From positions 2,232,001 through 2,296,000 of the forward strand of contig CAVYWD010000002.1 in NCBI GenBank assembly GCA_963772225.1: a DNA stretch of 64,000 nucleotides. The letters are read 5' to 3'. A model generated the notes under the pieces. It was not told the origin of the DNA. It worked only from the letters and a program-made list of their open reading frames with translations, and did no database searches. Made by a program: the position numbers and the translations under genes. The first letter of the stretch is position 1. Each line of letters opens with the position of its first letter. The DNA is from CAVYWD01 sp963772225 (GTDB lineage: Bacteria > Myxococcota > Myxococcia > Myxococcales > UBA5297). Positions 8,448 to 16,604 of the stretch are shown here, piece after piece.

Positions 8448-9125
8448 TCAACTCCCGGGGTCCGGGAGGGGCTCGCCGATCTCCTCGCCGAGCTGCCTCA
8501 GGAATGCCCGCATGAACTCCGTGCGCCTGCGGGCCTCGGCGCGCCCCGCTTCGGTGTTCAGGGTGGCTTCGAGGCGCAAGAGCTTTGTGAAGAAATGGTC
8601 GACCGAGTAGCGCACGTCGTCCAATCCGCGCCGCCGGGCCCACGGGTCCGCCTCGTCGAAATACTTGGCGCCCATGGCCGCTCCGCAGCTCGCCGTCCGC
8701 ATCACGCCGATCGCGCCCAGCGCCTCGAGGCGATCCGCATCCTGCAGCGTTTTGCCGAGTGGGCTCTTGGGGACGGCGCCGCGGCTGAAGCTGTGGTCCT
8801 CGATGGCCTCGCAGATCCTCTCCACGGCCCGCGCGTCGAAGCCCGCCCCAGGCAGCTTGCGCGCCGCCAGCCGAGCGCTGAGCGCGCTGGCCTTCGCCCG
8901 CTCGGGCGAGCTCTTGGACACGTTGACGGCGTCGTGCAGGAGCGCGGCGGCGACGGCCTCGCGCGGGTCGCATTCCCCTCCCAGGCGCAACGTCCAGAGC
9001 GCGACCCGCAGGGCGTGGGCCAGGTCGTGGCCGGGGTCGGGGGTCTCTTGGGCCTGGGCGACGGCCAGCACCTGGTTCAGGCCGGGGTCGGACTCGATGC
9101 GCGCTCGGAGGTCGTGGAGGTCCAT
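8448..9125 (-). CDS. HD-domain phosphohydrolase (YedJ-like)
   Basis: A 225-residue stand-alone HD protein. The HD ligands are in GHDLAHALRVA (residues 32-42) and ALLHDAVNVSKSSPERAK (residues 60-77). ADRLEALGAIGVMRT further on matches the second conserved aspartate region of the YedJ/COG1418 family. Such proteins are metal-dependent phosphatases or phosphodiesterases of unknown physiological substrate. The gene is divergent from the leader/Tat precursor gene at 9220, and 94 bases between them must hold both promoters. About 150 unassigned bases separate it from the lipoprotein gene downstream. Confidence 0.8.
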   Translation of the reverse strand: MDLHDLRARIESDPGLNQVLAVAQAQETPDPGHDLAHALRVALWTLRLGGECDPREAVAAALLHDAVNVSKSSPERAKASALSARLAARKLPGAGFDARAVERICEAIEDHSFSRGAVPKSPLGKTLQDADRLEALGAIGVMRTASCGAAMGAKYFDEADPWARRRGLDDVRYSVDHFFTKLLRLEATLNTEAGRAEARRRTEFMRAFLRQLGEEIGEPLPDPGS

Positions 9126-9219
9126 GCCGCGAGTCGTATCGCAGATCGCGAGCTCTTGGGTTCCAGTAAGCTGTCCCGCGGCTCAGCCCGAGCTGGCTCG
9201 AAGGAAAAGCGGGGCCCGC

Positions 9220-9715
9220 ATGAAGAATCGGATGTTCGGCGATGACGAGCCGGGCGAGGTGGGCCATCCCTCGCCGCGCACCACCATCGTCGGCGGGCGT
9301 CCGCCCGAGGCCGGCGCCATGACCCCGCCGGTCCCCACGGGCCTTCAACGCCTCCTGCGCCTGGCGAGCGCCGACTCGGCCTTCGGGCACGAGCTGGTGC
9401 GAAGGCGCGCCGGCCTCGCCGAGGCCGCGGGCATCGAGCTCGCGGCGAGCGAGCGCGCCATCTTGCGCGCGGCGGGCGCCGAGCAGCTTCGAGCGATGAT
9501 CGCCTCGCTGCCCCCGCCGCCGATTCGACCGCCGGTCGTTCCTAAAGCAGGCGGCCGTCGCGGCGCTCGCCGCTGCTCAGCTCGCCGCCTGCCCCAAGGA
9601 CGCCTCGGAGAACGACCCAGGCCAAGATGCCTCGATTGCCGGCCCGCGCATCGAGCGGCCGCCCGAGAAGAGGACGCTCGGCAGCTTCGGGATGCGCAGC
9701 GAGGATCAGCAATGA
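9220..9715 (+). CDS. Precursor-like protein: RiPP-type helical leader, internal Tat signal, short lipid-anchored tail (frameshifted)
   Basis: Read with one C removed from the CCCCC run at 9511-9515, this gives about 164 residues in three parts. Residues 35-95 form a helical leader (LLRLASADSAFGHELVRRR, then AAGIELAASERAIL and EQLRAMIASLP) similar in pattern to Nif11/Franean1-type RiPP leaders. Next comes a twin-arginine signal (RRSFLKQ plus a hydrophobic stretch ending LAAC) placed in the middle of the protein. A tail of about 40 residues follows, starting CPKDASENDPGQ and ending GMRSEDQQ. Its TGA overlaps the radical SAM ATG as ATGA, so the two are translationally coupled. A precursor/enzyme pair is inferred. 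As printed, the frame breaks at the C run. Confidence 0.5.
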
Positions 9716-11209
9716 AGAAAGCGAGCGGGCGCGCCGCGGACATCACCATCGTCAACCTGAACATGCTGTTCGTGCGCTACTTCGACGCGATCGAGCGCGA
9801 GCGCCACCTGCCCCTGGGCCCGCTCTACGTCACCGCCGCGCTCGAGCGGGCCGGCTACTCGGTCGACTTCCGCGACTACCAGCTGCACGAGGCGGCCGAT
9901 CTCTTCTCGAGCGCAGAGCTCTCGCGCTTCCTCGCCGATCCGGCGCCCGTCGTCGGCTTCAGCTGCATGGCGAACCTGCTGCCGTTCACGCTGCTCGCCA
10001 TGAAGGACTTCAAAAAGGCGCACCCGGAGTGCACCCTTATCCTCGCCGGCGTGGGGCCCAAGTCGGTCGAGGCGCCCATCCTGGAGCGCTTCCCATGGGT
10101 GGACCTCATCGTGCGCGGCGAGGCCGAGGAGATAGCCCCCAAGCTCCTGGCGGCGCTCAAGGCCCGCGCCCCGCTCGACGGCGTGCCGGGCGTGAGCTTC
10201 CGCAAGGAAGGCGTCGTCATCCAGACGCCTCGGCCCGCTCGATTGACGAACCTCGACGACATCCCCGGCCCCGCCTACCACCACCTCGACCTGTCGAAGT
10301 ACACCGGCTTCGGCGTCGTCACCTCCCGCGGCTGCCCGTACCCCTGCACCTTCTGCTCGGTCGCGCCCATCTGGGATTTGCGCGCCTATCACCGCAGCCC
10401 CGAGTCGGTCGTCGCCGAGATGCGCACCCTGCACGAGCAGGCGGGGGCGAACATCATCCTCTTCCAGGACGAGTTCTTCGTCTCCGGACCGGCGCGCGTG
10501 CACGCGTTCTGCGACGCGCTCGCGCGCTCGGGCCTGAACCTGCAATGGAAGGCCTTCGGCCGAATCAACCTCACCGACGACGCCATGATGCGCGCCATGG
10601 ACCGCACCGGCTGCGTGGAGATCCGCTTCGGCATCGAGTCCGGCTCCGACGCCGTCCTGCAGGCGACGCGCAAAGGCTTCACCGCGGCCGAGACCATCCC
10701 GGTGGTGCGCAACGCCTGCGACGTCTTTCGCCGCGTCGACCTCTTCTACGTCTGGGGCTTCCCGTTCGAGTCGATGGACGACTTCTACCAGTCGGTCTTT
10801 CAGATGATTCTCGTTCCGCATGATGGGAGCGCGCATCCTGCCGTCGCTCTTGTCCCTGCTGCCACAGACCGAGATCGCCAAGGAATGGGCGCGGCCGGAC
10901 AAGCTCGAGTTCGCGCCCGACCTCTTCCCCGAGTACATGATCACCGGCCACGAGGTGAGCCGGCTCGCGCACGTCGAGGTGAGGCCGGAGCACCAGCACG
11001 TCTTCGACTTCGTGCGAGCGCACCCGGACATCTTCCCCGGCTTCTTCCACGTGGGCCTTTCGGCGAACGTGCGGCCCAAGCTTCGCGTTTTGCAGGAATT
11101 CGGCTTTTACCCGGCCTCCGCCGAGGAGCTGGGCGACGTGGAGTCCTGCGGCGCGCACTCGCCGCACGTCGCCGATGGCCGGCGGGAGCTGGCCACGCGG
11201 GCGAGCTGA
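9712..11209 (+). CDS. B12-binding-type radical SAM enzyme (single-base frameshift)
   Basis: The first 365 or so codons hold a cobalamin-binding-like domain (residues 12-170, including LYVTAALERAGYSVDFRDYQ) and the radical SAM motif C208-x3-C212-x2-C215 (SRGCPYPCTFCSV). Downstream motifs are FQDEFF, RFGIESGSD and VWGFPFESMDDFYQSVFQM. At 10806-10809 the frame changes: removing one T from GATTCTCG restores QMISFRMMGARILPSLLSLLP and continues to the stop at 11207-11209. The enzyme would have about 499 residues. Such enzymes use S-adenosylmethionine and a 4Fe-4S cluster for radical modification, often methylation. Its start overlaps the precursor-like gene by ATGA, so that product is the prime substrate candidate. 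Confidence 0.8.
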
Positions 11210-11301
11210 TGGGGTCCGCCCGTCGATATCGAGCTGACCGAGCACCAACCTTTTCTCCGAGTGACTCCGATGCGATCCAAAGTGCGCCAGCGGGTGCTGC
11301 C

Positions 11302-11871
11302 GTGAAGCGGTGGCGGCTTCTCGAGACCCGGCTGCTGGTCGACCGCCCATGGCTCCGCGTTCACGTCGAGCGGCTCGAGCTCCCGACCGGCGCGGTCATC
11401 GACGAGTTTCACCGGCTGGAGACGCTGCCCTGGGCCGCGGTGGTGGCCGTCGACACTGAAGGGCGGCTGGTGATGGTCGACCAGTACCGCCGCGGCCTCG
11501 ACGGCGTCAGCCTCGAGTTGCCCGCGGGCGTGCTCGACGCCGGCGAGTCTGGGCTCGAGGCCGCCCGCCGCGAGCTCTTGGAGGAGACCGGCTACGAGGC
11601 GACCGAGTGGATAGCCCTATCGTCACTCTCGCCCGAGCCCGCTCGCAGCACTTCCCGAGCACACCTCTTCGTCGCCCGGGGCGCCCGCCTCGTGGAGGCG
11701 CAGCGACTCGATCCGACGGAAGACCTGACGGTGCGGCTCGTGCCCGTCGCCGAGGCGCTCGCGGCCGCCGTGCAGGGCGGCATCGCGCACGCCGTCCATG
11801 TCGCCGCGCTGCTCCTCGCCGAGCGCCTGGGCCTGCTCTCACCTCGAGGTTCCGGCGCCGGCAGTAAGTGA
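11302..11871 (+). CDS. NUDIX hydrolase (ADP-ribose pyrophosphatase type)
   Basis: A GTG start gives 189 residues. The NUDIX box is intact (GESGLEAARRELLEETGY: G-x5-E-x7-REL-x-EE-x-G). The preceding VMVDQYRRGLDGVSLELPAG is the pattern of ADP-ribose/sugar-nucleotide pyrophosphatases, where the arginine and glutamate contact the substrate. The frame is open further upstream through the radical SAM gene, but the family alignment begins at KRWRLLETRLLVDRPWLRV, supporting GTG at 11302. It follows the radical SAM stop by 92 bases and may be read through from it, with no evident functional link. It is convergent with the alpha/beta hydrolase. Confidence 0.85.
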   Translation: MKRWRLLETRLLVDRPWLRVHVERLELPTGAVIDEFHRLETLPWAAVVAVDTEGRLVMVDQYRRGLDGVSLELPAGVLDAGESGLEAARRELLEETGYEATEWIALSSLSPEPARSTSRAHLFVARGARLVEAQRLDPTEDLTVRLVPVAEALAAAVQGGIAHAVHVAALLLAERLGLLSPRGSGAGSK

Positions 11872-11924
11872 AGGCCGGCCGCCCTCGGGGGTCGATGGTA
11901 GAGCGACCGGGAAAGGCGGCAACC

Positions 11925-12800
11925 CTACCGCGCCAGGCTCTGAAGAAATGCGTCGAGCGCTGAATTGAGCCGCTCGGGGTCGTCGAGCTGGAGCCAGTGG
12001 GAGACCTCCGGTACCTCGACCCGTTTCAGGCCGAGCACCTGGGCGGCCAGCATGGCCCGGAGCGGCGCCGGAGTGTCGGCCGCTTCGATGGCGATGGCCG
12101 GGCCTCGGTAGGAAACGATGCTCGCCCGGGCTTCGAACTGCGCCATGCTTCGCCGGAGCGCCGAATAGGCGGGAGGATCGATCCGCTGGAGCGAGGCGAG
12201 GACCCTTTCGCGGGTCGCCGGCTTCGCTTTGGGACCCAGCGATTGGGAGAACGCGGCTCTGCGCGCTGCGGCATCGAACGACGGGCTCTCCTCCTGCGCG
12301 AGATCCGCCTCCAGGGCCGCCCGCGGAAAGGCAGTGAGATCCCCCACGGCGTCCACGTAGGCGAGCCCGGCGACGCGCTCGGGGTGCAGGCCTGCGTACC
12401 GGGTGAGGACGGTGCCGGAGAGGCTGTGCCCCACCAGGACGGCGCGCTCCAGCCCGCGAGCGCGGATCACCGCGTCGAGATCCTGCGCCAAGGCGTCGAT
12501 GGTGTATTGGCCATCGCGGGCCTTCTCCGATTCGCCGTGCCCACGTTGGTCATATGCGATGACGCGGTGGCGCCAGCGCAGGTGGTCGAGCTGCGCCCGC
12601 CAGGCCTCGAGGTCGCAGCCGAGGCCGTGGACGAGCACGATCGCCGGCTCGCCCTCTCCCCCATCGCTCACCCGAAGCCGGCCGGCCCCGCCTTCGACGA
12701 ACCCGAAGCGCTCGGCCGCGGCCGTGCTCGCTGGGGTGGATCGATGAGCGCAGGCCGAGGCGGCAGCGAGCGCGAGGGCGGTCAGCAGGGCGCGGAACAT
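11925..12800 (-). CDS. Alpha/beta-hydrolase lipoprotein
   Basis: A 291-residue hydrolase with a lipoprotein signal (LAAASAC, C17). The alpha/beta fold is complete: oxyanion region VLVHGLGCDLEAW (residues 55-67), YDQRGHGES, the nucleophile elbow GHSLSG with S126, and a C-terminal histidine in VPEVSHWLQLDD. It should hydrolyse an ester, amide or similar bond on a small substrate at the cell envelope; the substrate is unknown. Lipid anchoring of this family is common in soil bacteria. It is divergent from the sensor kinase gene, with 176 bases between the two starts. Confidence 0.85.
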   Translation of the reverse strand: MFRALLTALALAAASACAHRSTPASTAAAERFGFVEGGAGRLRVSDGGEGEPAIVLVHGLGCDLEAWRAQLDHLRWRHRVIAYDQRGHGESEKARDGQYTIDALAQDLDAVIRARGLERAVLVGHSLSGTVLTRYAGLHPERVAGLAYVDAVGDLTAFPRAALEADLAQEESPSFDAAARRAAFSQSLGPKAKPATRERVLASLQRIDPPAYSALRRSMAQFEARASIVSYRGPAIAIEAADTPAPLRAMLAAQVLGLKRVEVPEVSHWLQLDDPERLNSALDAFLQSLAR

Positions 12801-12976
12801 GCCCTTTGTCTATCTCGCCTCCGGGCCCGGCCGCTGGCATCCGGCGAACCCACTCGGCACAATGATTTCGCCTGGACAGAGGGCCGACCGGACTCCGCCC
12901 TCTGCCGCAGCCGATTCCTACTCCCAGGGCAATCAGGACCCTCGCGGAGGCCATTCAAGCCCGATGACGACCTAGG

Positions 12977-14960
12977 ATGCAGACCCTCACCCCAACTGCC
13001 CAGGCGCTCGCGACGGCTCACCCGCCGCACGACTGGCATTGGTACGCGCCGCGCGCGGCCATCGCCCTGTTCCTGGCGGCGTTGCTCGGCCTGTTGTTCA
13101 CCCTTCACCGGCAGGAGCTGGAGGAGAACCGCAACAACCTCATCCGCGACTGCCTCTGGGTGGAGCAGAACATCCAGTTCAGCCTCGACCGCGACTTGGA
13201 GCAGCTCCGGGCGCTGGCGCAGGATTCTCGCGGCCTCGACCAGGGCGGGCTCGAGCTCCGGGCTCGTCACCTCTTGCCGAGCAGCGCCGGCCTCCTGGAG
13301 ATCGTCTTGCTCGACCCGCGCGGCGCGGTCCTCGCGAGCGCGCCCGCGCCGAGCCGGGCCAGCGGCGAGACCTCCTGGGTCCGCCCGGAGAGCCAGCTCG
13401 CGTACGACCTCGCGCGCAGCGCCGGTAACCCCCAGTACGCGCCGCCGTTCCGCGACGGGCAGGACACCCGGTTCGAGGTCTTCGTCCCGTCCTTCCACGA
13501 GGGCGTCCATGCCGGCACGGCGGTGGGGATTGTACGGCCTCAAGCCCATCCTCACCGGACTCGTCCCGTGGTGGCTCGCCGAGCGCCATCGGGTCACCAT
13601 CCGGGACGGCAGCGGCAACCTCCTCGCCGCCAAGTCCAATGTCGCCGCCGACGCCGGCCCGGAGCTGACTCACCAGGCAGTCCTCGACCCGCCGGGCCAC
13701 GGGCTCGTGCTGCAGGTCGAGTCCTACGGCGAGAAGACTGGCCTGGTGCGAAACATCCTCGCGGCGACCATCCTCGGGTTGGCGGGGCTCGCGCTCTACA
13801 GCCTCTGGTCGCTGCGGCGGCACATCCACCGGCGCGTCGCCATCGAGCAGGCGCTCCAGGCCGAGCACGCCTTCCGCAAGGCCATGGAAGACTCACTCCA
13901 CACCGGCATGCGCGCCATGGACATGGCGGGGCGAATGGTCTACGTGAACCCCGCCTTCTGCAAGATGCTGGGCTACTCCGAGCAGGAGCTCATCGGACAG
14001 GCCTCGCCGCTGAAGTACTGGCCGCCGGAGGAGTCCGAGGCCATCGAAACCGCCCTGCGCGAGGCGCGGGCCGCGGGCACGCCCAGCGTGGGCCTGGAGC
14101 TCAAGCTCATGCGCCGGACCGGCGAGCGCTTCGACGTGCTCCTCTACGAGGCGCCCCTCATCGATGCCGCGGGGCGGCAGACCGGCTGGATGGGCTCGCT
14201 CCTCGACATCACCGAGCGAAAGCAGGCCCGCGAGCGGGTGCGCCAGCAGGAGGAGAAGCTCGCCGCCACGGCGCGCCTCATCACCATGGGCGAGATGGCG
14301 TCGGCCATCGCGCACGAGCTCAACCAGCCTCTCTCGGCCATCGCGAGCTACATCACCGGCAGCATCAACCTCCTGGAGGCGGGGGCGCCCGCGTCGTCGG
14401 CCGAGGTGCTGGGCGCGCTCAACAAGACCGCGCAGCAGGCGCAGCGGGCGGGGCGCATCATCCGCCGGGTGCACGAGTTCGTGCGCAAGAGCGACCCCAC
14501 GCGCAGCGTGTTTCGCATCAACGGGGTGGTGGAGGAGGCCGTCGGGTTCGTGGAGGCCGAGGCGCGCAAGCGGCAAGTGAAGCTCCGCTCGGAGCTCTCG
14601 GCGGAGGACCCGGAGATCCTGGCCGACCCCATCCTCGTGCAGCAGGTGCTCTTGAACCTCTTGCGCAACGGCATGGACGCCATGGCGGCCACGCCGGCCG
14701 ACGGGCGCGAGCTCTTCATCCGGACCTCGCGCGACGGAGGGATGGTCACCGTGGGAGTGGCCGACCGCGGCTGCGGGCTGTCGCCGGAGGTGAAGGCGAA
14801 GATCTTCGAGCCGTTCTTCTCGACCAAAGCCGAGGGCATGGGCATGGGCCTCAACATCTGCCGGTCAATCATGGAGCTGCACCGCGGCCGCGTCTGGGCC
14901 GAGCAAAACCCCGGCGGAGGGACCGTCTTCTCGTTTTCACTGCCAGGGGAGACCGCATGA
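12977..14960 (+). CDS. Membrane PAS sensor histidine kinase (single-base frameshift)
   Basis: Repaired length is about 661 residues. A first membrane helix (IALFLAALLGLLFTL) is followed by a periplasmic sensing region of about 230 residues, a second helix (ILAATILGLAGLALYSLW), a PAS domain (from MEDSLHTGMRAMDMAGR to LLDITERKQ), a HisKA box with the phosphoacceptor in SAIAHELNQPLSAI, and a HATPase with GMDAMAA, DRGCGL and GMGMGLNICRSI. The reading frame changes near 13529; dropping one A from GGGGATTG restores AVGLYGLKPILTG. The kinase stop and the regulator start overlap as ATGA. The layout is that of FixL/TtrS/DctB-type kinases. The ligand is not evident. Confidence 0.85.
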
Positions 14961-15559
14961 CCGAGCCCGCCGCGCACATCGTGGACGACGACGAGGCCAT
15001 CCGGGACGCGCTGACCTGGCTCTTCCGCTCGCGCGGGGTGGCGGCGCGGACGTTCGAGTCCGGCGAGAGCTTCCTCTCCGCGTTCTCGGACGCGATGCAG
15101 GGCTGTGTGGTGCTCGACGTCCGCATGGACGGCATGAGCGGCGTGGAGGTTCACGACCAGCTCCTCGCGCGCAGCTGCCGCATGCCGGTCCTCTTCCTCA
15201 CCGGCCATGGCGACGTGCCGCTCGCCGTCGCGGCGCTCAAGAAGGGCGCGTTCGACTTCGCCGAGAAGCCCTTCAACGACAACCTGCTCGTCAACCGGGT
15301 CATCGAGGCGATGGCCGCCGACGAGGTCCGGCGAGTGCAGCGCGAGGCGGAGCAAGGGCTGTCGTCGCGGCTCGCCCAGCTCACCCAGCGCGAGCGGGAG
15401 GTCATGGAGCAGGTCGCGGCCGGAAAGCAGAACAAGGAGATCGCCGACGCGCTGCAGGTCGCGGTGCGCACGGTGGAGGTGCACCGCGCTCGGGTGTTCC
15501 AGAAGATGGGCGTCAAGTCGGCGGTGGAGCTGGCGCTCTTGCTGGGGCGCAGGGGGTAG
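14957..15559 (+). CDS. FixJ-family response regulator
   Basis: A 200-residue two-domain regulator. The receiver spans residues 5-120 with acidic pair D10-D12, phosphoacceptor D54 (VVLDVRMDGMSG), a conserved threonine (FLTGHGDVPLAVAALKKGA) and lysine in AEKPFND. The output is a LuxR/GerE-type helix-turn-helix (LTQREREVMEQVAAGKQNKE, then IADALQVAVRTVEVHRARV). The gap-free arrangement and the overlap with the upstream kinase mark it as the cognate partner. Target genes are not adjacent in an obvious way; a small membrane protein gene follows about 100 bases later. Confidence 0.92.
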   Translation: MTEPAAHIVDDDEAIRDALTWLFRSRGVAARTFESGESFLSAFSDAMQGCVVLDVRMDGMSGVEVHDQLLARSCRMPVLFLTGHGDVPLAVAALKKGAFDFAEKPFNDNLLVNRVIEAMAADEVRRVQREAEQGLSSRLAQLTQREREVMEQVAAGKQNKEIADALQVAVRTVEVHRARVFQKMGVKSAVELALLLGRRG

Positions 15560-15668
15560 AGACGAGCGGCCGCGGAATAGAGGAGACGTCGCTCCTCATT
15601 CGAGGAGCCCCGTGACGGGCCGCATCGGGGGACGGTTCCCCTTCCGGAGCTTTCCCAGGGAGATGCTG

Positions 15669-15950
15669 GTGATCAACCGAACGTTGCTGCGCAGCCTTCG
15701 CGTCATCGGTCTCATTGCTGCGGTGGGGGGCGTCATCCTCGTCTGGACCTGGGGCAGCTTTGCGGCAATGTACGTCCCTCAATGTCCCTCGTTCAGTATT
15801 TTTTCCAATACTGCTCAATGCCGAGTTCTGACATTTGGTTTTCTGATTGCGTGTCTTCTGCTCGCCACAGGCGTAGTGCTTTTTCTCGTCGCGCTCGTGA
15901 TGAGTGCGTTCCGAGAACGCCGCGGCAGACGACGTGGCCCATCGCATTGA
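15669..15950 (+). CDS. Small two-helix membrane protein
   Basis: A 93-residue product with two hydrophobic helices, LRVIGLIAAVGGVILVWTW and VLTFGFLIACLLLATGVVLF. A short extracytoplasmic loop with two cysteines (PQCPSF, AQCRV) joins them, and the tail is basic (RERRGRRRG). GTG at 15669 is placed six bases after GGGAG; ATG at 15663 in the same frame is possible but would have no spacing to that site. I do not recognise a family. Base composition in its second half is less GC-rich than the neighbours. It may be a minor membrane protein or a chance frame. Confidence 0.45.
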   Translation: MINRTLLRSLRVIGLIAAVGGVILVWTWGSFAAMYVPQCPSFSIFSNTAQCRVLTFGFLIACLLLATGVVLFLVALVMSAFRERRGRRRGPSH

Positions 15951-16082
15951 TGGCTGGAGGGCCAATGCCGGGCGCCGTGCCAAGACGATGGTCCTCGGAT
16001 AGGCCCGCCAGGGTGAGAAGCCGCAAGCACAGAGTGCAGGGATTGGACTGCCCTGGGCATTGAAGGGACGGAACTTGAGTCT

Positions 16083-16604
16083 TCAAGGGGCGGGGGTCGC
16101 CAGCGAAGTGGAAATGCCGCAGGCCTTGGCGAGGAGGTCCGCGTAGTTCGTCAGCGGTCCCCGGAGCGCGTCGAGCTCTTGTCGGAGCTGCCCCGCCTCG
16201 GTCCAGGCGAGCTCGTAGGCCAGGGGAGGAGTGGTCGGGCCGCGAAGCGCCTCGTGGGCTTGCAGGAGGGGATGCCACTTGCTGAGGAAGGGCCGGAGGT
16301 GCTGGTTCAGGACGGCGACCGCGATCTCGCCGAAGGAGAGCTCGGCCTTGTTGAGCCGCGTCGCCACCTTTGGGCCGTAGGCCTTGAGCACGCGCCGCGT
16401 CTCCAGGAAGAGCGCGTAGAGCGAGGAAAGGACCTCGCGCATCAGGCCCTCAGCGGGGCCGAGTGGTTGGATGGCGGCGCGCGTCACCAGCTCGACATAC
16501 ATCTCCCAGGCAGCGTCGCGCTGGGCGGTGTCGGCGATCCACTTGCCCTTGACCCAGGGGAGATTCACTTCCACTTCGGCCAACTTCACGGATGTTCTTG
16601 CCAT
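16083..16604 (-). CDS. Helical partner protein of the TIR-CHAT-NTPase system
   Basis: A 173-residue, all-helical soluble protein. Its core has the look of a conserved domain: LVTRAAIQPLGPAEGLMREV, SLYALFLETRRVLKAYGP, SFGEIAVAVLNQHLRPFLSK and WHPLLQAHEALR. I recall similar proteins near NTPase/CHAT-type genes in other bacteria, but no function is known to me and no catalytic motif is visible. Its start overlaps the end of the large gene by 19 bases and has its own GGGAG site, so the two are co-expressed. It could be a regulator, adaptor or target of the CHAT protease domain. It is the last gene of the unit. Confidence 0.75.
   Translation of the reverse strand: MARTSVKLAEVEVNLPWVKGKWIADTAQRDAAWEMYVELVTRAAIQPLGPAEGLMREVLSSLYALFLETRRVLKAYGPKVATRLNKAELSFGEIAVAVLNQHLRPFLSKWHPLLQAHEALRGPTTPPLAYELAWTEAGQLRQELDALRGPLTNYADLLAKACGISTSLATPAP

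Noticed and set aside
8665..11871. A 1068-codon stop-free frame across the HD gene, the precursor, the radical SAM gene and the NUDIX gene
   Set aside because: It joins antisense sequence, two true genes broken by frameshifts and a separate NUDIX gene. High GC content makes such stop-free runs common. Protein motifs place the real borders inside it.
11997..14960. A single 987-codon protein covering the alpha/beta hydrolase antisense region and the kinase
   Set aside because: Only the part from about 13530 is real (kinase); the kinase N-terminus lies in another frame and is joined through a one-base indel.
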